Source: Candidatus Marispirochaeta associata
GTDB taxonomy: Bacteria > Spirochaetota > Spirochaetia > JC444 > Marispirochaetaceae
NCBI GenBank assembly: GCA_001749745.1
Contig: JWTM01000101.1
Span: forward strand, 186,001 to 250,000
Direction of reading: 5' to 3'
Length of the DNA: 64,000 bases
The notes below the pieces were generated by a model. That model saw nothing but the letters and a program-made list of their open reading frames with translations, made no database searches and was not told the origin of the DNA. Position numbers and translations under genes: made by a program. This document shows positions 34,384 to 42,558 of this stretch, piece by piece (the first letter of the stretch is position 1; every line of letters begins with the position of its first letter).

Positions 34384-36246
34384 TTAACGGGCCAGGCCCA
34401 GCCGGTCAGGGGGCCAGAAGGTCGCCACCGCCTTACCCAGAATATTCGTCTCCTCCAGAAGATAGGGATCAAGCAGGCTGAAGTAGTAGATCGATGCGGG
34501 ATCATCCGGATCCAGGGCAGCTAAAGAGCGTCCGCTGTGGGAGTGTCGGAAATCGAGGCTGTTGTAGCGGTTGTCTCCCATCAGGAAGTAACTCCCCTTA
34601 GGTATATACTCTCCCTCGCCTGCCGGGGTGACCGGAAAATTGCGGTTGTCGTGGAACTCGTTCAGGTAACGGAAGAGCTCTTCCGCATCCATTTCGAGGG
34701 TTTCGAACTCGACGGAGGCCACAATCTCCGCTGCCGGCGCCCTTCTCTCGACCAAATTACTGAAGAGAATAAGCCGTTTCAGCTGTTCTATCTTGAAGAT
34801 CAGGTTGAGTTTCTTGACCGAGGCTTGAAAAGGATCGTTGGGTTGCCGGGCGGCTGAGACTAAGCCGCCCTCGACGTAGTTCTCCAGAATTGACGGACCA
34901 TCGTCCATCAGCGCCAGGAGCAGCAGAAGGTCGTAGCGGTAGGAGTCGGCATACTGGAAGAGTTCCAGATCGAGGGCCTTGAGTCGCGTCCGTATCTCGT
35001 CTATCAGGTTCTCCGGCTCCTGTTCGGACTGTAAGAGGGCCGCAATAAGCTCATCCTTCAGATAGGTCCGGTCCTGCTCATCGAAGGATGCCGACAGGGC
35101 TAGGAACTCGCGATTGAGCTCGGAGAGCTCCTCGGCCAGCTGCGGAATAGCGGCCGATGCCCGGTAGTCGTCCCAGCGGTCCAGCATCTCCCGGGTCGAA
35201 GCGTCTAAGGGCATATAGGCGATGCGGCTGCGGATCGCCGGCTCCTGGGCGTAGAGATCGACATTGGAGTAGTTCTGATCCGCTTCAAGGGCTTGAAACT
35301 CTCCCTCCGGACGTTTGACGTAGACCTGATCGTCTATCATCATCAGCTTCTCCCCCGGTTCGCCGATTAGGCGCTTGACGATGAAGCGTTTGCGGGGATT
35401 TCCGTTCTCGTCCCGGTCGATATCGACCATGGTCAGAGTGATGTAGTAGACGAACTGCTGGAACACCCGCTTGGCCAGGGTCTTATGGGTATACTCGGGG
35501 CTCTGGAAGACGACGATATCTCCCCGGCGGGGCTTGCGTAGCACCGGCAGGCGCCAGCGGGTAAGGGGAATAGACGGTCCCGACTGGAATTTCGTCACCA
35601 GGGTACGGTCTTTGATGAGATAGGTGGGAACCATCGATTCCGTAGGGATTACATAGAGCTGGAAGATGAAGTGCTGCAGAATGATGACGATTATTATGGA
35701 CTGCACCACCGCGTCCACGTTCTCCCAGATGTGCGAACCGAGGCTGCGTTTGATTTTCTGCTTCTTCTGTTGCTTGCGCCGCTCCTTGAGCTCCTTGCGG
35801 GAGACATATACCCCCCAGGCCTCTTGAAAGGGTTTCCACCAGAGGGCCAGGTAGAGAAGGGCGGGCCACAGGGTCGAGACGAAGGAGCCTATCCAGAGCC
35901 GCCGGTAGGCTGCAGGGCTGAGGATGCCGTCCATCTCCCAGGACATTCGGGGCAGATTGTAGAAGACGTAGACGAAGACGATGAAGTACCCCGCGTAGGT
36001 CTTCAATTTCTTGTAATAGTCGCTCCGCTCCTGAATGAGGAGACGATACCCGAGATAGAGGTTGGCGCATATGACGATCAGCTTAAGGACGATCGAGGAG
36101 ACTACCGCCCAGTCCAGGGTTCGGAAGCCGGTAATGAATATGGAGAGGAGCGCATCCAGGCTCCAGATCGTGAGTAAAATAGAGGGCACCAGCCACGCAG
36201 GGTCGCCCGCGCGGCGTTTCACGAGGTCATGCAGATTGATCTTCAT
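34384..36246 (-). CDS. lepB: Enlarged signal peptidase I
   Basis: Protein of 620 residues, about two to three times the usual size. The catalytic serine is in YVIPTESMVP (Ser204) after a membrane helix at 179-199; the general-base lysine is in FIVKRLIGEPGE (Lys291); and the C-terminal box FLMGDNRYNSLDFRH is at 555-568. Two additions stand out: an N-terminal region of ~170 residues with four further membrane helices, and an insertion of ~230 residues (about 315-545), mostly helical and charged, between the lysine box and the GDN box. It removes Sec signal peptides. It has its own promoter and no Shine-Dalgarno sequence. Confidence 0.93.
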   Translation of the reverse strand: MKINLHDLVKRRAGDPAWLVPSILLTIWSLDALLSIFITGFRTLDWAVVSSIVLKLIVICANLYLGYRLLIQERSDYYKKLKTYAGYFIVFVYVFYNLPRMSWEMDGILSPAAYRRLWIGSFVSTLWPALLYLALWWKPFQEAWGVYVSRKELKERRKQQKKQKIKRSLGSHIWENVDAVVQSIIIVIILQHFIFQLYVIPTESMVPTYLIKDRTLVTKFQSGPSIPLTRWRLPVLRKPRRGDIVVFQSPEYTHKTLAKRVFQQFVYYITLTMVDIDRDENGNPRKRFIVKRLIGEPGEKLMMIDDQVYVKRPEGEFQALEADQNYSNVDLYAQEPAIRSRIAYMPLDASTREMLDRWDDYRASAAIPQLAEELSELNREFLALSASFDEQDRTYLKDELIAALLQSEQEPENLIDEIRTRLKALDLELFQYADSYRYDLLLLLALMDDGPSILENYVEGGLVSAARQPNDPFQASVKKLNLIFKIEQLKRLILFSNLVERRAPAAEIVASVEFETLEMDAEELFRYLNEFHDNRNFPVTPAGEGEYIPKGSYFLMGDNRYNSLDFRHSHSGRSLAALDPDDPASIYYFSLLDPYLLEETNILGKAVATFWPPDRLGLAR

Positions 36247-36254
36247 ACAGGGAG

Positions 36255-36283
36255 ATAGTAGTGGGTTGGGCCGATAATGACAA
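36255..36283 (-). promoter_or_regulatory. sigma70-type promoter of lepB placed at the start codon
   Basis: On the minus strand TTGTCA (36283-36278), a 17-base spacer and TACTAT (36260-36255) lie upstream of the ATG at 36246, with eight bases (CTCCCTGT) between the -10 and the ATG. There is no Shine-Dalgarno sequence in this gap, so the transcript should be leaderless or nearly so. Confidence 0.75.
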
Positions 36284-36290
36284 GTCGGGA

Positions 36291-37550
36291 TTATTCCCCG
36301 TCTATGAAGAACTTCTTGCCGATATCGGGTCTAAACCAGGCACCTTCGAAGCGTACCTCCGGGGCGGCGGAGTAGGCCTTTACCCGGGCGCTGAGCAGGT
36401 TCGAGCCGAAGCCCACCACCGTAAAGCAGCGTCCGCCGCCGGTTAGAATCCGGCCGTCGCCGTCGCTTGATGTGGCGGCATGGAATAAGAGGGCTTCCCG
36501 CTCGGGCCGTTTGGGCAGGGATTCCACCGGTATAGAGAGCGGGTACTCGCCGGGATAGCCGGGGCTGGCGATCACCACCCCTAAGGCGGAGCGCTCGCAG
36601 ATTCTTAAAGGGAACTCATCCAGTTTCCCGCTGCACATGCTGTCGATCAGGTTGCCCAGGTCGGACTGGATCAGCGGCAGGAGCACCTGAGCCTCGGGAT
36701 CTCCGAAACGGACATTGTATTCCAGTACCTTCGGTCCCTCTTCGGTCATCATTAGACCGAAATAGAGGACGCCGGTATAGTAGATATCATCCTTCTTGAG
36801 GCCCTCGATAGTCGGGACGACGATCTCCTTCTCGATTTTGGCCAGAATACCGTTGCTGATGGTAGGCACGGGACAGATGGAGCCCATTCCGCCGGTATTC
36901 GGACCGGTATCGCCGAGGCCGGCTTTCTTGAAATCGGCACAGGAGGGGAGTAGGCGGTAGTTCTTGCCGTCGAGGAGGGCGAAGATCGAGATCTCGTAGC
37001 CGGTAAGAAACTCCTCGAGGATGAGGGAGTCGTCTTTGAGGATCTCCGTGCCGAAGTCGATCAGCTCTTGACGGTCATCCGACTCGAGTACCCCTTTTCC
37101 GGCGGCCAGACCGCTCTTCTTAAGCACCCAGCGGCCGTTTCGGGATTCGACTTCCTGCTTCAATTGCTCGACCGAGTCGATTTCTACCGCCGCGGCAGTC
37201 GGAATCCCGTGGCGCTGCATAAAATCCTTGGAGAACTGTTTGCTCGATTCAAGGCGGGCGGCCCGCTTGTCCGGTCCGATGGCGGCGATACCGGCCTCCC
37301 GCAGGGCGTCGACAACCCCCGCCGCCAGGGCGGATTCGGGGCCGATCACCGCGTGGGTAACCTTATGCTCAATCGCCGCCCGGGTGACGCTTTCGGGATC
37401 GCATTGATTCACATCGCTTAAGTTCTCGCCCAGCTCCTGGGTTCCGGCATTCCCGGGGGCTATAAAGAGACCGGATATGCGTTTACTTAAGCTGATCTTC
37501 CAGGCCAGCGTATGTTCCCGTGCACCGGAACCGACAATCAGTACCTTCAA
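36291..37550 (-). CDS. purD: Phosphoribosylamine-glycine ligase
   Basis: Protein of 419 residues (ATP-grasp family), which joins glycine to phosphoribosylamine in purine synthesis. Motifs: VLIVGSGAREHTLAWKI at the start, VLKKSGLAAGKGVL in the ATP-binding domain and GGMGSICPVP. The start is TTG at 37550 with AAGGAG (37562-37557) at good spacing. It is the last pur gene in the minus-strand cluster. Confidence 0.97.
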   Translation of the reverse strand: MKVLIVGSGAREHTLAWKISLSKRISGLFIAPGNAGTQELGENLSDVNQCDPESVTRAAIEHKVTHAVIGPESALAAGVVDALREAGIAAIGPDKRAARLESSKQFSKDFMQRHGIPTAAAVEIDSVEQLKQEVESRNGRWVLKKSGLAAGKGVLESDDRQELIDFGTEILKDDSLILEEFLTGYEISIFALLDGKNYRLLPSCADFKKAGLGDTGPNTGGMGSICPVPTISNGILAKIEKEIVVPTIEGLKKDDIYYTGVLYFGLMMTEEGPKVLEYNVRFGDPEAQVLLPLIQSDLGNLIDSMCSGKLDEFPLRICERSALGVVIASPGYPGEYPLSIPVESLPKRPEREALLFHAATSSDGDGRILTGGGRCFTVVGFGSNLLSARVKAYSAAPEVRFEGAWFRPDIGKKFFIDGE

Positions 37551-37568
37551 CGGCTGCTCCTTGAAACT

Positions 37569-38195
37569 CTATGTTGCATTGGTTGGATAATCGACATGGG
37601 TGTCTGATGCGCACACCAGGCGCGGTGAGGGCCTTCGCCCGTTAAGAATGGTTAAGATTACATCAGGATAGAGCCGATGTTCAAGGGCGTGAATCCGGAC
37701 CTCGAAATCCTTCAGGCTCTCCCCGGAGATCCTCGGAATCACCCCCTGCTGGAGGATAGGACCGGTATCGAGGCCGTAGTCGACCTGATGGATCGTGATT
37801 CCCAGCTCTGCATCCCCGGAATAGTAGCTCTCCTCGATGCCCTTGGTGCCGGGATATTTCGGCAAGAGGCTCGGATGGAGATTCAGTATCCGGCCGGGAT
37901 AGGCGTCGATCAAAACCGGACTCAAGAGGCGCATGAATCCCGCCAGGGCAATCAGCTCGACGGGATACTCCTTCAGCCTAGTCAGGAGCTCTCTCTCGAT
38001 CTCCTCCCGGGACCGCTCCTTGGAATATCGAATCGCCAGCACCGGAATCTCCGCCTCCCGGGCGATCTCTACTGCCCCCGCATTTTTCCGGTCGCAGACG
38101 AGAACCGCCACCCGGTGCGGGCTTTGTTGAAAGGCGGTGAGGATCGCCCTGAAATTACTTCCGCCGCCGGAGGCGAATACCGCGATCGACGCCAC
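37569..38195 (-). CDS. purN: Phosphoribosylglycinamide formyltransferase
   Basis: Transfers a formyl group from 10-formyl-tetrahydrofolate to GAR. Motifs: IAVFASGGGSNFRAIL at the N-terminus, LAGFMRLLSPVLIDAYPGRILN and NLHPSLLPKYPG with the catalytic Asn and His, and HQVDYGLDTGPI. I place the start at GTG 38195 because it follows the purM stop by one base, leaves the first beta strand near the N-terminus as in the family, and has a GAGG site inside the end of purM; this gives 208 residues. An earlier in-frame start at 38258 would add a 21-residue tail of arginine and serine inside purM. Confidence 0.95.
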   Translation of the reverse strand: MASIAVFASGGGSNFRAILTAFQQSPHRVAVLVCDRKNAGAVEIAREAEIPVLAIRYSKERSREEIERELLTRLKEYPVELIALAGFMRLLSPVLIDAYPGRILNLHPSLLPKYPGTKGIEESYYSGDAELGITIHQVDYGLDTGPILQQGVIPRISGESLKDFEVRIHALEHRLYPDVILTILNGRRPSPRLVCASDTHVDYPTNAT

Positions 38196-38196
38196 C

Positions 38197-39153
38197 CTAG
38201 GCCTCGACGACTCGGCCGATGGGGAAGGCCCTCTCTCCCGTCTTCCGCAGAAGCTCAAGGAGCTCGTCGGCCCCTTCCTCTTTGGTCACGAGCACCATAC
38301 CGACGCCCATGTTGAAGACCCGGTACATCTCATCGCTCTCGATGCCGCCCTGCTTTTGAATCGCTTCGAAGATGGCCGGAATCTGCCAACTCTTCTCAAT
38401 CTCTAGGGCGCAGCCCTCGGGGAGAACCCGGGAGATGTTGCCTTCCAACCCGCCGCCGGTAATGTGGGCCGCGGCCAGGATGCTTGTCTCGGCCAGTACC
38501 TGTTTCAGGGTACGCACATAGATCCGGGTCGGCGTCAGTAGCTCCTTGCGGAGATCGGTCGCGTCGGCGGGGATCGCCTTGCGGGCCAGGGAGAGGCCGT
38601 TGGAGTGCACCCCGGAGGAGGGGAGGGCGATAAGTACCGCTCCGGGCCGGATCGCATCCTTTTTGGGCAGCATCCGGCTCTTCTCGGCGATTCCCACGGC
38701 GAAGCCCGCCAAATCGAAGTCCCCCGGCGCATAGAGGTCGGGCATCTCGGCGGTCTCTCCCCCGGCGAGCCGGCACTCGGCCTCTTCGCAGCCGGCGACG
38801 ATTCCCTCTACCAGGGGATGCAGGATCGACTCGTCCAAGCCTCCCAGGGCGATGTAGTCCAGGAACTGCAGCGGCTCGGCGCCGCAGACGATCAGATCGT
38901 TGACGCTCATGGCCACCAGGTCGATACCCACGGTATTGTAGATCCCGAGCTCCTGGGCCAATAGGAGCTTGGTACCCACCCCGTCGGTGCAGGAGAGCAG
39001 TACCGGTTCCTTGTAGCCTTTCAGGTCGATTTCCATCCCGCCGGCGAACCCGCCGATTCCGGCGCCGAGGGCGGGGGACTTGATGGATGCGATAAAATCG
39101 GCGAAGCGATCGCCCCGCTCTATGTCGACACCGGCCTCTTTATAGCTCTTCAT
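38197..39153 (-). CDS. purM: Phosphoribosylformylglycinamidine cyclo-ligase (AIR synthetase)
   Basis: Protein of 318 residues, somewhat shorter than the typical ~345. Motifs: VLLSCTDGVGTKLLLAQ, GIDLVAMSVNDLIVCGAEPL, LAGGETAEMPDLY and HITGGGLEGNISRVLP. It closes the imidazole ring of the purine pathway. Start ATG at 39153 directly follows the purF stop with a GAGGAG site inside purF, so translation is coupled. Confidence 0.97.
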   Translation of the reverse strand: MKSYKEAGVDIERGDRFADFIASIKSPALGAGIGGFAGGMEIDLKGYKEPVLLSCTDGVGTKLLLAQELGIYNTVGIDLVAMSVNDLIVCGAEPLQFLDYIALGGLDESILHPLVEGIVAGCEEAECRLAGGETAEMPDLYAPGDFDLAGFAVGIAEKSRMLPKKDAIRPGAVLIALPSSGVHSNGLSLARKAIPADATDLRKELLTPTRIYVRTLKQVLAETSILAAAHITGGGLEGNISRVLPEGCALEIEKSWQIPAIFEAIQKQGGIESDEMYRVFNMGVGMVLVTKEEGADELLELLRKTGERAFPIGRVVEA

Positions 39154-40557
39154 TTACAGACTCCTCGGTTTATAGGGAACGGGATAATTCCCGGTGAAAC
39201 AGGCGTAACAGTACTCCTTCCCCTCGCTCAAGCAGGCCTCCAGGTGCTCCCGGGAGAGGAAGCGGACGCTGTCGGCGCCGATATGGGCGGCGATACCCGC
39301 GGGATCGAGGGAGTTGGAGATAAGCTCCTCCCGGGTGGGAATATCGATTCCATAGTAGCAGGGCCATTTGATCTCCGGGGCGGAGAGCCGTAGATGCACC
39401 TCGGCCGCGCCCGCCTCGCGCATCAGGGCGATCAGGATGCGGCTGGTGGTGCCCCGCACCAGGGAGTCGTCGATCAGGATGACCCGTTTGCCTTTGACGG
39501 CCGCCTTAACCGGATGCAGCTTCATCCGCACCGCCAGCTCCCTCAAGGAGGTTGTCGGCATGATGAAGGAGCGGCCGGCGTAGTGGTTACGGGTCAGGCC
39601 GTGTTCCAGGGGCAGCCCCGAGGCCTCGGCATAGCCTAAGGCGGCGCTGTTCCCGGAGTCGGGAACCGGAACCACCAGATCGGCTTCGACCGTTTCTTGG
39701 GCGGCCAGGGCTGCGCCCATCGCCTTGCGGCGCAGATGTACCGATTCGGAGAATACCTCCGAGTCGGGCCGGGCGAAGTAGATGAGTTCGAAGACGCAGC
39801 GCTTGGGGGCTGTCTGAGGGCCGAAGCGTTCGCAATGGAGACCGTCGTTATCGATCCAGATCAGTTCTCCCGGTTCAACCTCCCGGTACTCCCGGATCTT
39901 GAGCATGTCCAGGGCGCAGGTCTCCGAGGCGACCACGGTGGTATTCTTCCCGAAGCCGATGTAGAGGGGGCGGAAACCCCAGGGATCGCGCAGGGCGATC
40001 AGGCGGTCTTCGTGGATCATCACCATACTGAAGGCTCCTTCTAAGCGGGAAATGGTCTCCCGCAGGGCGGAGTCGAAGTCGGCGGCCCGGGAGCGGGCGA
40101 TCATATGCAGGGTCAGTTCGGTGTCGGAGCTGCTCTGGAAGATCGAGCCCTCCTCGGAGAGTTCCCGGTTCAGCAGTCCGGCGTTGGAGATATTCCCGTT
40201 ATGCGCCAGGGCGATAGAACCCTTGTTGCAGCCGGCGGCCAGGGGTTGGGCGTTTTCGATCCGGTTCCCGCCGTGGGTCGAGTAGCGGACATGACCGATG
40301 CCGACCGTCGAGGGATGGGGTTTCTCCAGGTAGTGTCCGAGCACGCTGGATACCATTCCTAAATCCTTGTAGGTAACCAATCTACCGCTTCCGTCCTCGG
40401 GGGTCTCTTTGCGATAGCAGATACCGGCGCTCTCCTGACCGCGGTGCTGGAGCGCGAAGAGGGAGTAGAAGAGTTGTTCCGGTATATTGTCGGGATTTAT
40501 GCTGTGGATTCCCACCACGCCGCAATGATGCCTGAGAGAATCGCCGTGTTGTTCCAT
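39154..40557 (-). CDS. purF: Amidophosphoribosyltransferase
   Basis: First enzyme of purine synthesis. From ATG 40557 the product has 467 residues: an 11-residue propeptide, then Cys12 (HHCGVVGIHS) as the glutaminase nucleophile; the PRPP loop VILIDDSLVRGTTSRI; and a C-terminal CYACFTGNYP, a pattern of the iron-sulfur-containing B. subtilis type. An earlier in-frame start at 40626 would run into dus and add residues unlike any PurF. The promoter at 40564-40593 directly abuts this ATG, which supports the choice. Confidence 0.97.
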   Translation of the reverse strand: MEQHGDSLRHHCGVVGIHSINPDNIPEQLFYSLFALQHRGQESAGICYRKETPEDGSGRLVTYKDLGMVSSVLGHYLEKPHPSTVGIGHVRYSTHGGNRIENAQPLAAGCNKGSIALAHNGNISNAGLLNRELSEEGSIFQSSSDTELTLHMIARSRAADFDSALRETISRLEGAFSMVMIHEDRLIALRDPWGFRPLYIGFGKNTTVVASETCALDMLKIREYREVEPGELIWIDNDGLHCERFGPQTAPKRCVFELIYFARPDSEVFSESVHLRRKAMGAALAAQETVEADLVVPVPDSGNSAALGYAEASGLPLEHGLTRNHYAGRSFIMPTTSLRELAVRMKLHPVKAAVKGKRVILIDDSLVRGTTSRILIALMREAGAAEVHLRLSAPEIKWPCYYGIDIPTREELISNSLDPAGIAAHIGADSVRFLSREHLEACLSEGKEYCYACFTGNYPVPYKPRSL

Positions 40558-40563
40558 TGAGAA

Positions 40564-40593
40564 GATATAGCACCCTTCTCGGCCGCTGGTCAA
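40564..40593 (-). promoter_or_regulatory. Extended -10 promoter of purF at the start codon
   Basis: On the minus strand TTGACC (40593-40588), 18-base spacer and TATATC (40569-40564) with a TG one base upstream of it (extended -10). Only six bases (TTCTCA) separate the -10 from the purF ATG, so the first transcribed base should be the A of the ATG. No PurR-box-like or purine-riboswitch structure was seen. Confidence 0.75.
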
Positions 40594-40622
40594 CTGGGGA
40601 GCCGTTCCGGACGGCCCGGTGA

Positions 40623-41612
40623 TCAACCCAGGCTGGCGAGAAAGTCCTTGAAAAACTCCCGGTACTCAGCCGCCGATTCGGAGTGGACAAGCTGATTGCG
40701 AAATCCGGCGGAGCCGGGTATCCCCTTGGTGTAGGCGCAGAGCTGCTTCTTCATCTCCTTAACCGCCGTTCGTTCGCTCTTGATCTCGATCGCCCGCTCT
40801 AGTTGGGCCAGGGCGGTCTCTATTCTCAGCTGCGGCGAAGGCGGTTCCGGCACCTCTCGGCCCTCTAACAGCGCCCGGATCCCGGCAAAGATAAAGGGGT
40901 TGCCGATAGCTCCCCGGGCGACCATCACGCCGTCGCAACCGGTCTCGCTCAACATACGGATTGCGTCGTCCGGGGCGAAGATATCCCCGTTGCCGACAAC
41001 GGGAATAGAGAGGGCCTCTTTTAGCCGGGCGATCTTCTCCCAGTCGGCTGTTCCGCCGTAGCCTTGACTGCGGGTCCGACCGTGGAGGGTCACCAGGCAG
41101 GCGCCGGCCTCTTCCGCCCTCAGTCCCGCCTCCAGAAAGGTATAGTTTTGATGATCCCAGCCGGTACGCAGCTTGACGCTGACGGGTAAGGAGGTTTCGC
41201 GTTTCATCGCGGCTACGATGGCGGCGATCTGTTTGGGCTCCTTCATGAGCGCCGATCCGGCCCCCCCCTTTACCACCTTGGGTACGGGGCAGCCGCAGTT
41301 CAGGTCGATTACTACCGGATTATAGGCTTCGATATACCGCATCGAGCCGGCTGCGGCTTCTGCGGAGGCGGTAAAGAGTTGTATGCCGTAATCGGATTCA
41401 CCTTGAGCCCGGGCCAGAAGAGATACGGTTTTCCCGTTCTCCCGGACCAGGGCCTCGCATGAGACCATCTCGGTATAGCACATAGCGGCCCCCTGGGCGA
41501 GGGCCTGTTCACGATAGGCGATGTCGGTGTAGCCCGCTAGGGGAGCGCAAAGTACGTTCCCGTCGATACGACGGGAACCGAAGTGCAGGGGATGCCAGGA
41601 GGCGCTGTTCAC
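40623..41612 (-). CDS. dus: tRNA-dihydrouridine synthase
   Basis: Protein of 329 residues (FMN-dependent Dus family) that reduces uridines in tRNA. Motifs: VLCAPLAGYTDIAYR near the start, DLNCGCPVPKVVKGGAGSAL (with the catalytic cysteine), VTLHGRTRSQGY and VVGNGDIFAPDDA. The start is GTG at 41612 with GAGGAG just upstream. It follows tatD by 12 bases. Which tRNA positions it modifies cannot be told. Confidence 0.96.
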   Translation of the reverse strand: MNSASWHPLHFGSRRIDGNVLCAPLAGYTDIAYREQALAQGAAMCYTEMVSCEALVRENGKTVSLLARAQGESDYGIQLFTASAEAAAGSMRYIEAYNPVVIDLNCGCPVPKVVKGGAGSALMKEPKQIAAIVAAMKRETSLPVSVKLRTGWDHQNYTFLEAGLRAEEAGACLVTLHGRTRSQGYGGTADWEKIARLKEALSIPVVGNGDIFAPDDAIRMLSETGCDGVMVARGAIGNPFIFAGIRALLEGREVPEPPSPQLRIETALAQLERAIEIKSERTAVKEMKKQLCAYTKGIPGSAGFRNQLVHSESAAEYREFFKDFLASLG

Positions 41613-41624
41613 GAAGCTCCTCGT

Positions 41625-42398
41625 CTACTCCTCGATAGAGAAGAAGGTACAGGCGTTCTGATAGAGGATCTCCGCCATCTCTTCCGCCTCTAATCCGCGC
41701 AGTTCCGCCAGAAATTCGGCGGTAGAGCCGATGTATGAGGGCCGGTTCCGCTTGCCCCGATAGGCCGCGGGAACCATGAAGGGACTCTCCGATTCAATCA
41801 GCATCCGATCCAAGGGCATGTTGAGGGCCGTCTCGTGCAGATTCTTCGCGTTCCGGTAGGTGACGTTCCCGGCGAAGGAGATATAGAGGTTTAGATCCAG
41901 CGCCTTTTGGGCGTAGGTCCAGTCCTCGGAGTAACAGTGAAGGACGCCCCCCTTCGGAGGGAGCTTCTCGGTTAGGATCTCGAGTACATCCTGTCCTGCT
42001 TCGCGGTTATGGATGATGACCGGGTAGTCGAGCTTCGAAGCCATCTCGAGCTGCCGGATAAAGAGCTCGATTTGTGAGTCCCGGTTGCCGAATTTGCGAA
42101 AATAGTCCAATCCGATCTCGCCGATGGCGACAATCCGGTCGAATTTGGCGCCTTCCTCAATTTTTCGCTCCCAATCCTTGCCTGGATGCGCAACTTCGGA
42201 GGGAGAAACGCCGATACTATGATATATATGACCGGCGGTTTTCAGATTTTCATACACCTGAAAAAAATCATGCAAATTGTTGCAGATAGAGACAATGTGG
42301 TCGACCCCCGCCTGGCGTGCTTCGGATACAATAATAAGCTGATCAATGGGGTCCTCATTGATAAGCCCTATGTGCGCGTGAGTGTCAAAAAACTTCAT
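41625..42398 (-). CDS. tatD: TatD-family metal-dependent deoxyribonuclease
   Basis: From ATG 42398 the product has 257 residues, the family norm. It starts MKFFDTHAHIG with the metal-binding HxH, then GEIGLDYFRKFG, PVIIHNREAGQDVLEIL and the C-terminal ESESPFMVPAAYRGKRNRP. TatD proteins are magnesium-dependent 3'-5' nucleases. The frame is open for a further 111 codons upstream, but that stretch has no family similarity and lies in the promoter region shared with the divergent M23 gene. It is the first gene of the minus-strand cluster. Confidence 0.94.
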   Translation of the reverse strand: MKFFDTHAHIGLINEDPIDQLIIVSEARQAGVDHIVSICNNLHDFFQVYENLKTAGHIYHSIGVSPSEVAHPGKDWERKIEEGAKFDRIVAIGEIGLDYFRKFGNRDSQIELFIRQLEMASKLDYPVIIHNREAGQDVLEILTEKLPPKGGVLHCYSEDWTYAQKALDLNLYISFAGNVTYRNAKNLHETALNMPLDRMLIESESPFMVPAAYRGKRNRPSYIGSTAEFLAELRGLEAEEMAEILYQNACTFFSIEE

Positions 42399-42485
42399 GT
42401 CGGCTTCCGTTGTGTGAGGATTACGCAGAATACTAACGTATACGAAGGTAAAGTACCACGAAGTCCTGACAAGGTCAATAATTAT

Positions 42486-42512
42486 TTGACAAAGTTTTAT
42501 CAACATGATAGT
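42486..42512 (+). promoter_or_regulatory. Candidate promoter of the M23 peptidase gene
   Basis: An exact TTGACA at 42486-42491 is followed by GATAGT at 42507-42512 with a short 15-base spacer. TAGGAG at 42547-42552 gives a good ribosome site for GTG 42559. The short spacer lowers confidence. Confidence 0.45.
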
Positions 42513-42558
42513 CTTTGCACATTCAGGGCAAGCTTGATGAGTCCCGTAGGAGTAGTTT

